Positions 48,123-57,353 of a DNA stretch of 64,000 bases are shown in pieces. The notes under the pieces are model-generated. The model saw nothing but the letters and a program-made list of their open reading frames with translations. It was not told the DNA's origin and ran no database searches. Source of the stretch: Bartonella sp. HY038 (GTDB lineage: Bacteria > Pseudomonadota > Alphaproteobacteria > Rhizobiales > Rhizobiaceae); NCBI RefSeq assembly GCF_014117425.1, contig NZ_CP059725.1, positions 1,426,001 to 1,490,000 on the forward strand, read 5' to 3'. A program made the translations under genes and the position numbers. Each line of letters opens with the position of its first letter. The first letter of the stretch is position 1.

Positions 48123-48722
48123 TTAAATCTTGGTTAGCGTCCAATTAACGATTTGCGAAGTTGTTTCAGAAAAAGCAGACTCTAATGCTTGTGCATAGGC
48201 ATCATTGCCAGTGCCATGAACAGGGCTTTGAGCTTTAAATATTTGGGTTGCACGGACATTACCAGTGCGATCATCGAGTATCTTAACAGCGATCTCAACA
48301 TCGGCCTTTTCTGGACTTTGGGCAGAATTAATACCAAATACGCGAATATCGCTGATAATTTGATAATTAATAGCAAGACCATCCCCAGGACGACCTACCC
48401 CTGCAAGCCTTCTGGTATCTTCAAAAGCTTGAACAAGACGAGCTTGCACAAGATTTGGCAACCTGTCTGCCCATTGTGAATCTTTCAAATAAGAAATTGA
48501 CGCACCATTGCTTTGCACCATGATATCTTGACCATCAAGGGCTTTTAATGCAGATGGATTGGCAATGAGAATCTGAACCGGTTTACGCTTTACAGCACTA
48601 GATTGATTAACAACTGCCAAATTTGCAGTCGAAAGATCAAAGGTTTGTTTAACAGTAACAGTTGAACATCCTGCTAAACCAATAGTTGCAAGCAAAATAC
48701 CTAAACCAATAGGCTTCTTCAT
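48123..48722 (-). CDS. ABC-type transport auxiliary lipoprotein (PqiC/LetC-like)
   Basis: 199 residues. The ATG at 48722 follows AAAAGGAAATATT. Lipobox LAGC gives Cys at about 19; the mature part has the pattern FDLSTAN, PVQILIANPSALKALDGQDI, SQWADRLPNLVQARLVQAFED and AINYQIISDIRVF seen in auxiliary lipoproteins that go with MCE-type lipid transporters. It ends the mlaEFD unit, after the broken mlaD copy. It probably sits in the outer membrane as the periplasmic end of the path; that is inference. Confidence 0.85.
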   Translation of the reverse strand: MKKPIGLGILLATIGLAGCSTVTVKQTFDLSTANLAVVNQSSAVKRKPVQILIANPSALKALDGQDIMVQSNGASISYLKDSQWADRLPNLVQARLVQAFEDTRRLAGVGRPGDGLAINYQIISDIRVFGINSAQSPEKADVEIAVKILDDRTGNVRATQIFKAQSPVHGTGNDAYAQALESAFSETTSQIVNWTLTKI

Positions 48723-48876
48723 AATATTTCCTTTTAATTTAAACATCCAGTTCACCGAAGTGTCCTTTCCTATTGCGTCAGGTAAGTTTTATCAAAATCT
48801 GATTGATAAGTTTTAATAATTTTTAAATATTATTTTTAACACAACCTAATCAAAATTTAAAAAATTAAAACCTAAG

Positions 48877-49409
48877 TCACTTACAAGAATTCTCAAAATT
48901 CTTATCTACAACTATTCTAACTATTGATCCTTGCTTTGAATCAGCCTTCAAAACATCTTCATCACTCTTATCATTATTGATTAATTCAATCTGACACATA
49001 CCAGTTAGTCCTTGAAAGCTTAAATGCGCTATTGTTGAACGAGAAACATGATATTTTGAATTTATAGCGGCTCGAACAACGGTGACTGTCTTTTCATTTT
49101 TTATAAAAACTTCTTTAACGTCGCGATATGTATATGATTAAGATAAATAGCTGCACCGCCATTTATTCCTATGTGCGTCGCAGGAAAACGAATATCAAGA
49201 GCATGAAATTGCGGTTCGCCTTTAGTTAACAATTGAAAAGCTTTTATTAGCCCATCGCCACATGAAACGACTTGGGCGATAATATTTGATGTACCCTTAT
49301 TTGTTTCAAAGGTGCATGCGGGTGGTGTTAAAATTGATACTAAGGCAATTAATCGCGCATAAGCTAAATTTATTTTCGTAAAATTAAATATGCGCGATCT
49401 AAAACTCAT
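48877..49409 (-). pseudogene. Second mlaD-like (MCE) gene, frameshifted
   Basis: The frame starts in the ATGA overlap with mlaD and runs 102 codons. Residues from FETNKGTSN to ALDIRFPATHIGINGGAAIYLN align with the first 60 residues of the neighbouring mlaD (METKAS to PLDIRIPGSVTGLSASSQVLFN). After about 49110 the match moves to another frame: VKEVFIKNEKTVTVVRAAIN, then SRSTIAHLSFQGLTGMCQIEL, ending at a TGA at 48877-48879. That parallels RSTQATLGFQGLTGLAFIEL of mlaD. It is shorter than mlaD (no helical tail) and the frameshift should inactivate it. A tandem duplicate in decay is the best reading. Confidence 0.75.
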
Positions 49410-50371
49410 CGGCGGTTGCGCCCATCATATTGTGGTACGCTGCTACCACTACCGAATAAGATTTGCTGCGGATTTTTCTCAAGGTCGGTCAATGCACGTT
49501 CAATACGTTGAACTGAAATACGGCTATCATTAACCAGTGCTTCAATATTTCGAAGCCCCTGCCCTGAAAAACGCTCAACATTATTAGCAATCGGTTTGAT
49601 GTGAGCGTTTAACGTATCAGACGTCTGTTTAATAGAAGCTAGCGTTTCTTGCGCCTGAACAACAACCGAATTTTTATTGTCTGGTGACAGCATATTATCT
49701 AACTTTGCCATAATTGCATCTGTTTTTTGCGAGGCGTTACTAAGACGTGCCATCATTTCACGTGTATCGGTCATGATTTTATCAATGTCATCACGGTTAT
49801 CGACCAATGTATTACTAAACAGTTCTGCATTCTTTGCGGTCTGTGTGAGAGGGCCACGTGCATCTTTGATAAAACCTTCAAGTTGGGTCAAAGCTTCATT
49901 AGCACGCGCAAAAATATCTTGAGCTGTTGCAAGTAGATTATTAAGAGTTGAAGGATCAGCATCAATTCGCGCAACGGCACCTTCCTTTTGTGCTTCCTCA
50001 ACTAAATTACTTTCATTTAGGCTACCACCTTTTAGCTCGATAAATGCAAGGCCTGTTAGTCCTTGAAAGCCAAGTGTTGCCTGGGTTGAGCGGGTAATTC
50101 GTATAGTCCTGTTAACTTCAGTCTTTGCTATTACCACATTTGGATTAGTGTCATCAAAAACCAGCTGACGCACTGTGCCAACTTTAATACCATTAAACAA
50201 TACTTGACTGCTTGCGCTAAGACCAGTAACCGACCCGGGGATACGTATATCAAGCGGTGCCAAGTTGCGATTATCAAGAAAATGTCCAAAATATAGAATG
50301 ATTGCAAACGCTGCTGCTAGTGTGCCAAGCGTGAAGCTACCAACCAATACATAACTTGCTTTGGTTTCCAT
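49406..50371 (-). CDS. mlaD: MlaD-type MCE domain substrate-binding protein
   Basis: Periplasmic, inner-membrane-anchored lipid-binding subunit of the Mla phospholipid transporter. 321 residues: one N-terminal membrane segment (about 7-28), an MCE domain (LDIRIPGSVTGLSASSQVLF, GIKVGTVRQL, RSTQATLGFQGLTG), then a long helical tail (about 150-300) with repeated D/N and K, and a polar end. The tail is longer than in E. coli MlaD (about 183 residues), as usual in rhizobia. One base follows mlaF. Confidence 0.93.
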   Translation of the reverse strand: METKASYVLVGSFTLGTLAAAFAIILYFGHFLDNRNLAPLDIRIPGSVTGLSASSQVLFNGIKVGTVRQLVFDDTNPNVVIAKTEVNRTIRITRSTQATLGFQGLTGLAFIELKGGSLNESNLVEEAQKEGAVARIDADPSTLNNLLATAQDIFARANEALTQLEGFIKDARGPLTQTAKNAELFSNTLVDNRDDIDKIMTDTREMMARLSNASQKTDAIMAKLDNMLSPDNKNSVVVQAQETLASIKQTSDTLNAHIKPIANNVERFSGQGLRNIEALVNDSRISVQRIERALTDLEKNPQQILFGSGSSVPQYDGRNRR

Positions 50372-50372
50372 T

Positions 50373-51233
50373 TTAACTATTTGCCTCTGTCTTTGCCCCT
50401 TTACGGCGCCGGGATGAATCGGTACTTATGCTACGTGAACGTTTGCCATGGAAATATGATTTAATCCAAGGTACATCACTTTCAAGCATATCTTCAATTG
50501 TTCCTTCTGCTGCAACCTTTTTACCACCTAAAACCGCCACGCGATCACAAATGGAGTAAAGACTGTCAAGATCATGGGTTACCATATAAACAGTAAGCCC
50601 CATTGTATCACGTAAATCAGCAATAAGTTCATCAAAATCAGCCGCACCAATCGGATCAAGACCCGAGGTCGGCTCATCAAGAAATACAATATGTGGGTCA
50701 AGAGCCAATGAACGTGCAAGAGCGGCACGTTTAATCATACCACCTGATAATTCCGATGGATATTTATCGGCAGCATCGGCCTCCAAGCCCACAAGCTCAA
50801 TTTTCATGCGCGCCAATTCATTCATAAGTTTTGGCGGCATGCGTAAATATTGCTGCATGGGAATACGAATATTTTCCAATACAGTAAGGGCCGAAAACAA
50901 TGCCCCGTGTTGAAATAATACCCCCATGCGCATATCAATTTGCGTTTTTTCCCTATCGCTTATCGCATCAATATTTTTTCCTAAAATATTGATTTGCCCT
51001 GATTCTTTTGAATTAAGCCCAAGAATAGTGCGCATTAATACGGATTTACCAGCACCTGAAGGACCAATAAAACCTAAAATTTCACCACGTTGAATATCAA
51101 GGTCTAAGCCATCAAGAACAGTTTTAGTTCCAAAGCGCACTGTGACATCGCGCACGGAAATAATTGCATCATTCGATGCTGGATTTGCGACTAGTTCTTG
51201 TTGATTAGATATATTTATTTCTTTATCATTCAT
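50373..51233 (-). CDS. mlaF: Mla phospholipid ABC transporter ATP-binding protein
   Basis: 286 residues: Walker A GPSGAGKSVLM, Q loop LFQHGALF, signature ELSGGMIKRAALARSLALDP, Walker B IVFLDEPTSGLDP and the H loop in YMVTHDLDS. It energises MlaE. N-terminal (about 22 residues) and C-terminal (basic, RSRSISTDSSRRRKG) extensions are not part of the ATPase core. It lies between mlaE and mlaD. Confidence 0.95.
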   Translation of the reverse strand: MNDKEINISNQQELVANPASNDAIISVRDVTVRFGTKTVLDGLDLDIQRGEILGFIGPSGAGKSVLMRTILGLNSKESGQINILGKNIDAISDREKTQIDMRMGVLFQHGALFSALTVLENIRIPMQQYLRMPPKLMNELARMKIELVGLEADAADKYPSELSGGMIKRAALARSLALDPHIVFLDEPTSGLDPIGAADFDELIADLRDTMGLTVYMVTHDLDSLYSICDRVAVLGGKKVAAEGTIEDMLESDVPWIKSYFHGKRSRSISTDSSRRRKGAKTEANS

Positions 51234-51245
51234 AATCGAATTCTT

Positions 51246-52415
51246 TTAAAAATTGATCGCTGCATAAAAAATTGCAAAGAAACCATCCAACACAATCACC
51301 ACAAAAATAGCTTTAACAACTGATGATGTCACTCGGGCACCAAGAGATTCAGAGCTACCTTCAACCTTCATGCCTTCAACCGAAGCAATAATGCCGATAA
51401 CCATTGCCATAAATGGGGCTTTGATAAGACCAACAAATAAAGTACTTACGGTTACTGATTCTGAAAGACGATCCATAAAGGCGCCAAAAGGTATACCCGA
51501 ATAGGCCAACAAGACACATGCTGCACCCAATAAAGCAGCTAAATCAGCTATAATTGTTAATAATGGTAGAGCAAAAACCAACGCAACCAAGCGGGGGAAA
51601 ACTAGAACACTAACAGGATTGAACCCCATAACCTTTAGCGCATCTATCTCCTCTTGCATTTTCATAGAGCCAAGCTCCGCAGTAATAGCACTACCAGAAC
51701 GACCCGCTATCATGATTGCTGTCATTAATACGGCTAATTCGCGAAACACAAGTATGCCAACAAGATCGACAGCATAGGGTTCGGCGCCAAAATTCCGCAA
51801 TTGGAAAGCACCTTGCTGAGCAATAATTGCTCCAACAATAAATGACATAAGCGATATAATCGGAATTGCGCCAACACCCATTTTCTGAACTTGCGCAACA
51901 ATGGCGGTAAAGTTTATACTGCTCCGCCCATCGGCTCGCTTACCTTGAGGCCCAATCAAAGTGGAACCTAAGATATTCATTGCCATAACAAAATCACTAA
52001 AGCCGCTCATCATTACGCGACCCAAACCACCCACCGTCAAAATGAGTGCATTGTCTTTTTTTGGCTTTTTAATTTCATCTTGCGATGGAACGGCTGCGCC
52101 AACAGATTTCAGCAAGGATTCCCACCCGGGCTTTGAGCCTTCAATAGAAACTTCGCATTGATTATTATGGAGGCGGTAGGCGAGACGCTCGATTAACCAC
52201 GCCCCACCTGTATCAAGCCCATCAATATTGCTAAGCGAAAGAACAACCCTTTGATTACCCAGTTTTTCAAGCATACGCATTTCATTATCTACTAAGTAGA
52301 TAGTATGCGTAGTCCAATGACCACTTAATGCTATTGTTGTAGCACCATTTTTATTTTCACTTGCCACACTAGGCTTAGCCCAACTATCGGGATTATTTTT
52401 TTGTTTTTCTGCCAT
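51246..52415 (-). CDS. mlaE: Mla phospholipid ABC transporter permease with N-terminal STAS domain
   Basis: 389 residues from the ATG at 52415 (TTGGAAATA before it); a TTG 36 bases upstream is weaker. Residues 20-110 form a STAS-like domain (IALSGHWTTHTIYLVD, VVLSLSNIDGLDTGGAWLIERL in parts), which E. coli has as separate MlaB. The rest is the permease with about five to six membrane segments (IPIISLMSFIVGAIIAQQGA, FRELAVLMTAIMIAGRSGSA, EEIDALKVMGFNP). First gene of mlaE-mlaF-mlaD-(broken mlaD)-lipoprotein. Confidence 0.94.
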   Translation of the reverse strand: MAEKQKNNPDSWAKPSVASENKNGATTIALSGHWTTHTIYLVDNEMRMLEKLGNQRVVLSLSNIDGLDTGGAWLIERLAYRLHNNQCEVSIEGSKPGWESLLKSVGAAVPSQDEIKKPKKDNALILTVGGLGRVMMSGFSDFVMAMNILGSTLIGPQGKRADGRSSINFTAIVAQVQKMGVGAIPIISLMSFIVGAIIAQQGAFQLRNFGAEPYAVDLVGILVFRELAVLMTAIMIAGRSGSAITAELGSMKMQEEIDALKVMGFNPVSVLVFPRLVALVFALPLLTIIADLAALLGAACVLLAYSGIPFGAFMDRLSESVTVSTLFVGLIKAPFMAMVIGIIASVEGMKVEGSSESLGARVTSSVVKAIFVVIVLDGFFAIFYAAINF

Positions 52416-53215
52416 TATTTCCAAATCACTTTTGGCCGCGGCACGCAGCAATAGATTCTAATAATATATTTTTTACTATTACGGTTAATTAAATATTAAT
52501 AATTTACTCCCTAGCTAACCAATATTTAATTGTTTTACAACTAGGTAAACCCTAAAAAATTAACGGCCTTCAAATTTATCATTTAAAATCAAAATATTAA
52601 TTAATTTAAATATTTAAAAATTCAAGATTAAAGGGATATTTCATTCCGATTATTTCATTTTTCTATGATTAATTTTTCTTTTTATGAAGCTATAGGATGA
52701 AAGTTTCATCACCTTAATATCGAGATATATCAATATTTATGAGTTATTTATGCCTAACAGCATTATAGATCGAAATTCAATTAAATATCTTATTATGCAT
52801 TACAAATCAAATAGTTGTGAATTATATTTAAAGTTATTTGTTTACTTAATCGGCATTATTACAAACATTTCAACCATCCTAACGGACCAATAAGCCACCT
52901 ATCCTAATGAGATCAGCAACCGTAATTTACATTCACTTGTAATTAACTTGGGCATTTATCGAATTCAAAACTTTGCTCACATTATTTTGAAATTGCTCTA
53001 GGACTTAAAAAATGCTTAAAACGATTTGAATAATTTTCATTTGTGAAGATTGATATAAAAAAAACAACCGCATTTTTTTGCGTTGGATCGATTGAATTAA
53101 GTTTTTGTATCAGTATAAACTAACCGCATTACGGGAGCTAATCTAAATAAATTGATAGGCTTAGATTACCCTTAATCGCCGATTGAACAATAAACCTTTG
53201 CATGAGGAGACCAAA
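52416..53215. other. Long AT-rich intergenic region
   Basis: 800 bases between divergent genes with no convincing frame, RNA gene or hairpin. The region must contain the mla and SDR promoters; none stands out. Confidence 0.45.
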
Positions 53216-53995
53216 ATGGATCTTGGTTTAAAAAATAAAAAAGCAATTATCTGTGCCTCGAGCAAAGGACTTGGCAAAGCTTGTGCATTTTCGTTGGCGC
53301 GCGCTGGTTGCGAAATCACCATTAATGGTAGAGATAAAGAAATCTTGCAAAAAGCTGCTGATGAAATTCAGATGGCAACGGGCGTTAAAGTTTCAATCGT
53401 CAATGCTGATGTCTCAACCAAGGAAGGGCAAAAAGCTCTATTATCCGCCTGCCCCGACCCTGATATCCTTGTAAACAACAATGGCGGTCCGGCTTATAAA
53501 AACTTTAGGCAGCTAGATCGGCAAACAATTCTGGCTGGATTGGAGCAAAATATGGTTACTCCAATCGAGCTTATTCAGGCTGTAATTGATGGCATGGTAA
53601 GCCGTAAATTTGGTAGAATTGTTAACATCACGTCAACTTCGGTTTATCGACCTATTCCTGGGCTTGATCTATCATCTGGTGCTCGTGCTGGCTTAACTGC
53701 TTTTTTAGCAGGGGTTGCGCAAGTCGTAGTATCCAGTAATGTTACCATTAACAATCTTTTGCCTGGGGCGTTTGCCACTGACCGACTAAAGGGCTCACTC
53801 GAAAATGAGCAAAGGACAAGTGGACTTCCATTAGATGATATTTACAAGCACCGCATGGCGCATATTCCTGCAAAGCGCTTTGGTAATCCGGAAGAATTTG
53901 GTGATGCTTGTGCTTTCTTATGCTCATCAAAATCGGGTTATATAACAGGCCAAAACTTGGTTATTGACGGCGGCTCTTATGCAAGTGCTTTTTAA
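53216..53995 (+). CDS. SDR-family protein with altered catalytic motif
   Basis: 259 residues from the ATG at 53216, preceded by GAGGAGACCAAA. Rossmann features: KKAIICASSKGLGKACAF (cofactor loop), NADVSTKEGQ, NNNGGPA and FGRIVNITSTSV. Where most members have YxxxK, this protein reads LDLSSGARAGL, so Tyr and Lys are replaced by Ser/Gly and Arg. The C terminus GYITGQNLVIDGGS is normal. I recall a subfamily of SDR proteins with NGAR/SGAR at this place, but not a proven reaction. Neighbour maeB may be in the same unit (129 bases apart). Confidence 0.85.
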   Translation: MDLGLKNKKAIICASSKGLGKACAFSLARAGCEITINGRDKEILQKAADEIQMATGVKVSIVNADVSTKEGQKALLSACPDPDILVNNNGGPAYKNFRQLDRQTILAGLEQNMVTPIELIQAVIDGMVSRKFGRIVNITSTSVYRPIPGLDLSSGARAGLTAFLAGVAQVVVSSNVTINNLLPGAFATDRLKGSLENEQRTSGLPLDDIYKHRMAHIPAKRFGNPEEFGDACAFLCSSKSGYITGQNLVIDGGSYASAF

Positions 53996-54124
53996 TTATT
54001 TTTTTAATGCGTAAAAAGCTAACTGAGATAACTATATTGTTAATATTTATTGCAATAAATTAAACGTAAATGCGTAACATATATACAGCCCAAAAAAGCG
54101 TTAATTAGCAACAAAGGCAAGATA

Positions 54125-56497
54125 ATGACAACCAAAAGCGGTAAAAAGAAACTTTCGGAGCTTGAAGAAGCAGCATTGTTTTTTCATCAATATCCAAAGC
54201 CGGGAAAATTAGAAATTCATGCAACCAAACCCTTGGGAAACCAACGCGATTTGGCATTAGCCTACTCGCCGGGTGTTGCCGCTCCTTGTCTTGCTATTCA
54301 TGATGACCCTAATCTTGCTGCTCAATATACGTCAAGAGCTAATCTTGTTGCGGTTATTTCGAATGGTACCGCAGTTTTGGGCCTTGGCAATATTGGTCCA
54401 TTAGCATCTAAACCGGTAATGGAAGGTAAGGCTGTCCTTTTTAAGAAATTTGCCAATATTGATGTTTTTGATATTGAGATCGAAGCTCCAACAATTGAAT
54501 CAATGGTAAAGACCATTTCGTCTTTAGAACCTACTTTTGGCGGTATCAACCTTGAAGATATTAAAGCACCTGAATGTTTCGAGGTTGAAGACCAATTACG
54601 TAAAATCATGAAAATACCTGTTTTTCATGATGATCAGCATGGTACAGCCATTATTGTTGCTGCTGCTGTCATCAATGCGCTTTCTCTTGCCAATAAGCGT
54701 ATTGAACATGCAAAAATCGTAACTTCTGGCGCCGGTGCGGCTGCTCTTGCCTGCCTCAATCTTCTTGTTTCATTGGGCGCTCGGCGCGAAAACATTTGGG
54801 TCAGCGATATTGAAGGCGTTGTCTTTGAAGGACGTAACAGCCTCATGGATAGATGGAAAGAAGTTTACGCGCAGCAAACTGATGCACGCACTCTAAGTGA
54901 AGTCATTAAAGATGCCGATATTTTTCTTGGTCTTTCAGCTGGCGGAGTATTGAAGCCAGAATTGTTAAAATCAATGGCTGAAAAGCCCCTCGTCATGGCT
55001 CTTGCCAATCCAACACCAGAAATTATGCCAGAAGAGGCGCGCAAAGTTCGTCCTGATGCGATGATTTGTACTGGGCGTTCTGACTATCCTAATCAGGTTA
55101 ATAATGTCCTGTGCTTCCCACATATTTTTCGTGGTGCATTGGATGTTGGTGCAACCGCTATCAATGAAGAAATGAAACGAGCGGCAGTGTTTGCCATTGC
55201 AGCACTTGCGCAAGAGGAAACCTCTGATACGGCTGCAAAAGCCTATAGTGGCGAAGTACCCAAATTTGGTCCAGATTACCTAATTCCCTCGCCTTTTGAT
55301 AATCGCCTTATTTTGCGTATTGCTCCAGCTGTTGCTAAAGCTGCACTGGAGACAGGTGTTGCTTTACGTCCAATTACCGATATGGAGCACTACCTTGAAG
55401 AGTTAAATCGCTTCGTTTTCCGTTCGGGACTTATTATGAAGCCAGTTTTTGCCACGGCAAAAAGCTCCAAGGTAAAACGGGTGATTTACGCAGATGGTGA
55501 AGATGAGCGTGTATTGCGGGCTGCTCAAGTCGTATTAGAAGAAAAGACAGCCATTCCGATACTTATTGGAAGGCCTAATGTTATTGATGTAAGGCTAAGA
55601 CGCTTTGGTTTAAAAATTAGACCAAATGAAGATTTTGAGCTGATAAATCCCGATGACGATCCACGCTATCGTGATTATGTGGATCTCTTTTTAAGCTATA
55701 CAGGTAGACGCGGCGTCACGCCAGAAGTTGCCCGCACAATTGTTCGTACATCAACAACAGCAATTGCGGCTTTGGCTGTTATGCGCGACGAAGCTGATGC
55801 TATGATTTGTGGTCTTGGCGGCCGCTTTGAGCGCAATTTGCAATTGGTTGAACAAATAATCGGCCTTGAGCCGGGCGTATCTGGTTTCTCGGCATTAAGT
55901 TTGCTTATCTCACAGCGCACGCCAATATTTTTTACAGACACCTATGTTAATCAAGATCCAACAGCAGAAGAATTGGTTGAAATTGCTTGGCTTGCCGCGC
56001 AAGAGCTACAGGGCTTTGGTATTGAACCCAAAATTGCTTTTGTTTCACACTCTAATTTTGGTTCGAAAAGCAGCAAAAGCGCCGAAAAAATGCGCGAAAC
56101 CGCTAATCTATTTGCGCAACGTTTTCCAGAAATTGAAGCAGATGGTGAAATGCATGGTGATTCAGCTTTATCGCAATCTTTACGTGATCGCGTTTTACCA
56201 GGTTCACGCTTAAAGGGTGAAGCAAATCTTCTGGTATTTCCTAATCTTGATTCAGCCAATATTACCATGAATGTTGTCAAGCAAACCCTTGATGCATTGC
56301 ATGTTGGCCCTATTCTAATGGGACCTTCAAGACCAGCCCATATTTTAACACCTTCAGTTACATCGCGCGGCGTTGTTAATATGACTGCCCTAGCTGTAGT
56401 TGAAGCAAATCGCAGAAATGCACTCTTAACCGCAAAGGATAAAGAGGTTGATACGGGAGATTATTTCCGTCGCCATCGCCGTATTATCCCAACCTAA
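54125..56497 (+). CDS. maeB: NADP-dependent malic enzyme with C-terminal phosphotransacetylase-like domain
   Basis: Decarboxylates malate to pyruvate with NADP. 790 residues: malic enzyme half ([40 protein letters not shown] in parts, [39 protein letters not shown]) to about residue 430, then a phosphotransacetylase-like half ([32 protein letters not shown]) which in the homologues senses acetyl-CoA instead of catalysing. Full length for the MaeB type. A 16-bp hairpin follows. Confidence 0.95.
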   Translation: MTTKSGKKKLSELEEAALFFHQYPKPGKLEIHATKPLGNQRDLALAYSPGVAAPCLAIHDDPNLAAQYTSRANLVAVISNGTAVLGLGNIGPLASKPVMEGKAVLFKKFANIDVFDIEIEAPTIESMVKTISSLEPTFGGINLEDIKAPECFEVEDQLRKIMKIPVFHDDQHGTAIIVAAAVINALSLANKRIEHAKIVTSGAGAAALACLNLLVSLGARRENIWVSDIEGVVFEGRNSLMDRWKEVYAQQTDARTLSEVIKDADIFLGLSAGGVLKPELLKSMAEKPLVMALANPTPEIMPEEARKVRPDAMICTGRSDYPNQVNNVLCFPHIFRGALDVGATAINEEMKRAAVFAIAALAQEETSDTAAKAYSGEVPKFGPDYLIPSPFDNRLILRIAPAVAKAALETGVALRPITDMEHYLEELNRFVFRSGLIMKPVFATAKSSKVKRVIYADGEDERVLRAAQVVLEEKTAIPILIGRPNVIDVRLRRFGLKIRPNEDFELINPDDDPRYRDYVDLFLSYTGRRGVTPEVARTIVRTSTTAIAALAVMRDEADAMICGLGGRFERNLQLVEQIIGLEPGVSGFSALSLLISQRTPIFFTDTYVNQDPTAEELVEIAWLAAQELQGFGIEPKIAFVSHSNFGSKSSKSAEKMRETANLFAQRFPEIEADGEMHGDSALSQSLRDRVLPGSRLKGEANLLVFPNLDSANITMNVVKQTLDALHVGPILMGPSRPAHILTPSVTSRGVVNMTALAVVEANRRNALLTAKDKEVDTGDYFRRHRRIIPT

Positions 56498-56895
56498 TGA
56501 ATTATTTTGGCTATTAAAATTTTGTCTTTTTGCTAAACATTACTAAAACATATGTAGTTTAAAGTTTTTTTTGCAAAAAAAATGATAAAATATTATCTTT
56601 GAAACAGTTAAAAGGGTGAAAAATATATTTTTCACCCTTTTACTTCACTTGCAAAGCGATTAGATAGCTATAAATCATAATTTGGATTATAGCCTAATTT
56701 CGTATATAACGAAGAGCAGGATGAATAAATGGTCTTTAAGAAGAGGTCTATGGATTTAAATTAGAGACTATTGTACACTCTCGCAAAAGCCAATGAGCTT
56801 CAACGAGACTAATTGAGCGTTAACAAATTTATATGTGATGTGTTTTTTAATATGTTAAAAACATGTTATATATTGCTAAAACAAGGAATTGCACA
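56498..56895. other. Region between maeB and acpXL
   Basis: 398 bases. It holds the maeB terminator and then an AT-rich stretch that should carry the acpXL promoter; no gene is visible. Confidence 0.4.
56610..56641 (+). terminator. Rho-independent terminator of maeB
   Basis: A 32-base perfect palindrome centred at 56625/56626 (arms AAAAGGGTGAAAAATA and complement). Pairing of the GGGTGAAAA and TTTTCACCC parts leaves an AT loop and a T run. Confidence 0.8.
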
Positions 56896-57180
56896 TTGTC
56901 CTCAACATTTGACAAAGTCGCCGATATTATTGCTGAAACCAGTGAAATTGATCGTGATACAATTACACCTGAGAGCCACACGATTGATGACCTAGGGATC
57001 GACAGCCTTGATTTCCTTGATATCGTTTTTGCTATTGATAAGGAATTTGGCATTAAAATTCCACTTGAGCAATGGACACAAGAAGTTAATGACGGCAAAG
57101 CTGAAACAGAGGAATATTTTGTCCTTAAAAATCTTTGCGCCAAGATTGATGAACTTGTTGCAGCAAAAGCTGCCAGCTAA
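56896..57180 (+). CDS. acpXL: Acyl carrier protein AcpXL for the lipid A very-long-chain fatty acid
   Basis: Carries the growing C26-C30 chain for transfer to lipid A. 94 residues with phosphopantetheine Ser at about 37 in [23 protein letters not shown] and [18 protein letters not shown] are characteristic of AcpXL rather than housekeeping AcpP. The likely start is a TTG at 56896, with AGGA eight bases upstream and [11 protein letters not shown] after it, which matches the family; an in-frame ATG 33 bases upstream (56863) adds non-conserved residues. First gene of the acpXL-lpxXL cluster. Confidence 0.94.
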   Translation: MSSTFDKVADIIAETSEIDRDTITPESHTIDDLGIDSLDFLDIVFAIDKEFGIKIPLEQWTQEVNDGKAETEEYFVLKNLCAKIDELVAAKAAS

Positions 57181-57353
57181 TAATTTTTAAAATTATAATT
57201 CTACCTCCTGATGCCATGAGTATTAAACACTTCAGTTGGCATTGGGAGATATGTAAGTAATTAAGTGCTAAACACTTAACTAGAAAATATTTAACATTTC
57301 TGCGGACAATTTTAAATATTTGTCCTTTGGCAGTATATTTATGGGCATTGGAT

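Noticed and set aside
52416..53215. Small genes in the 800-base gap
   Set aside because: All frames are short, AT-driven and without ribosome sites.
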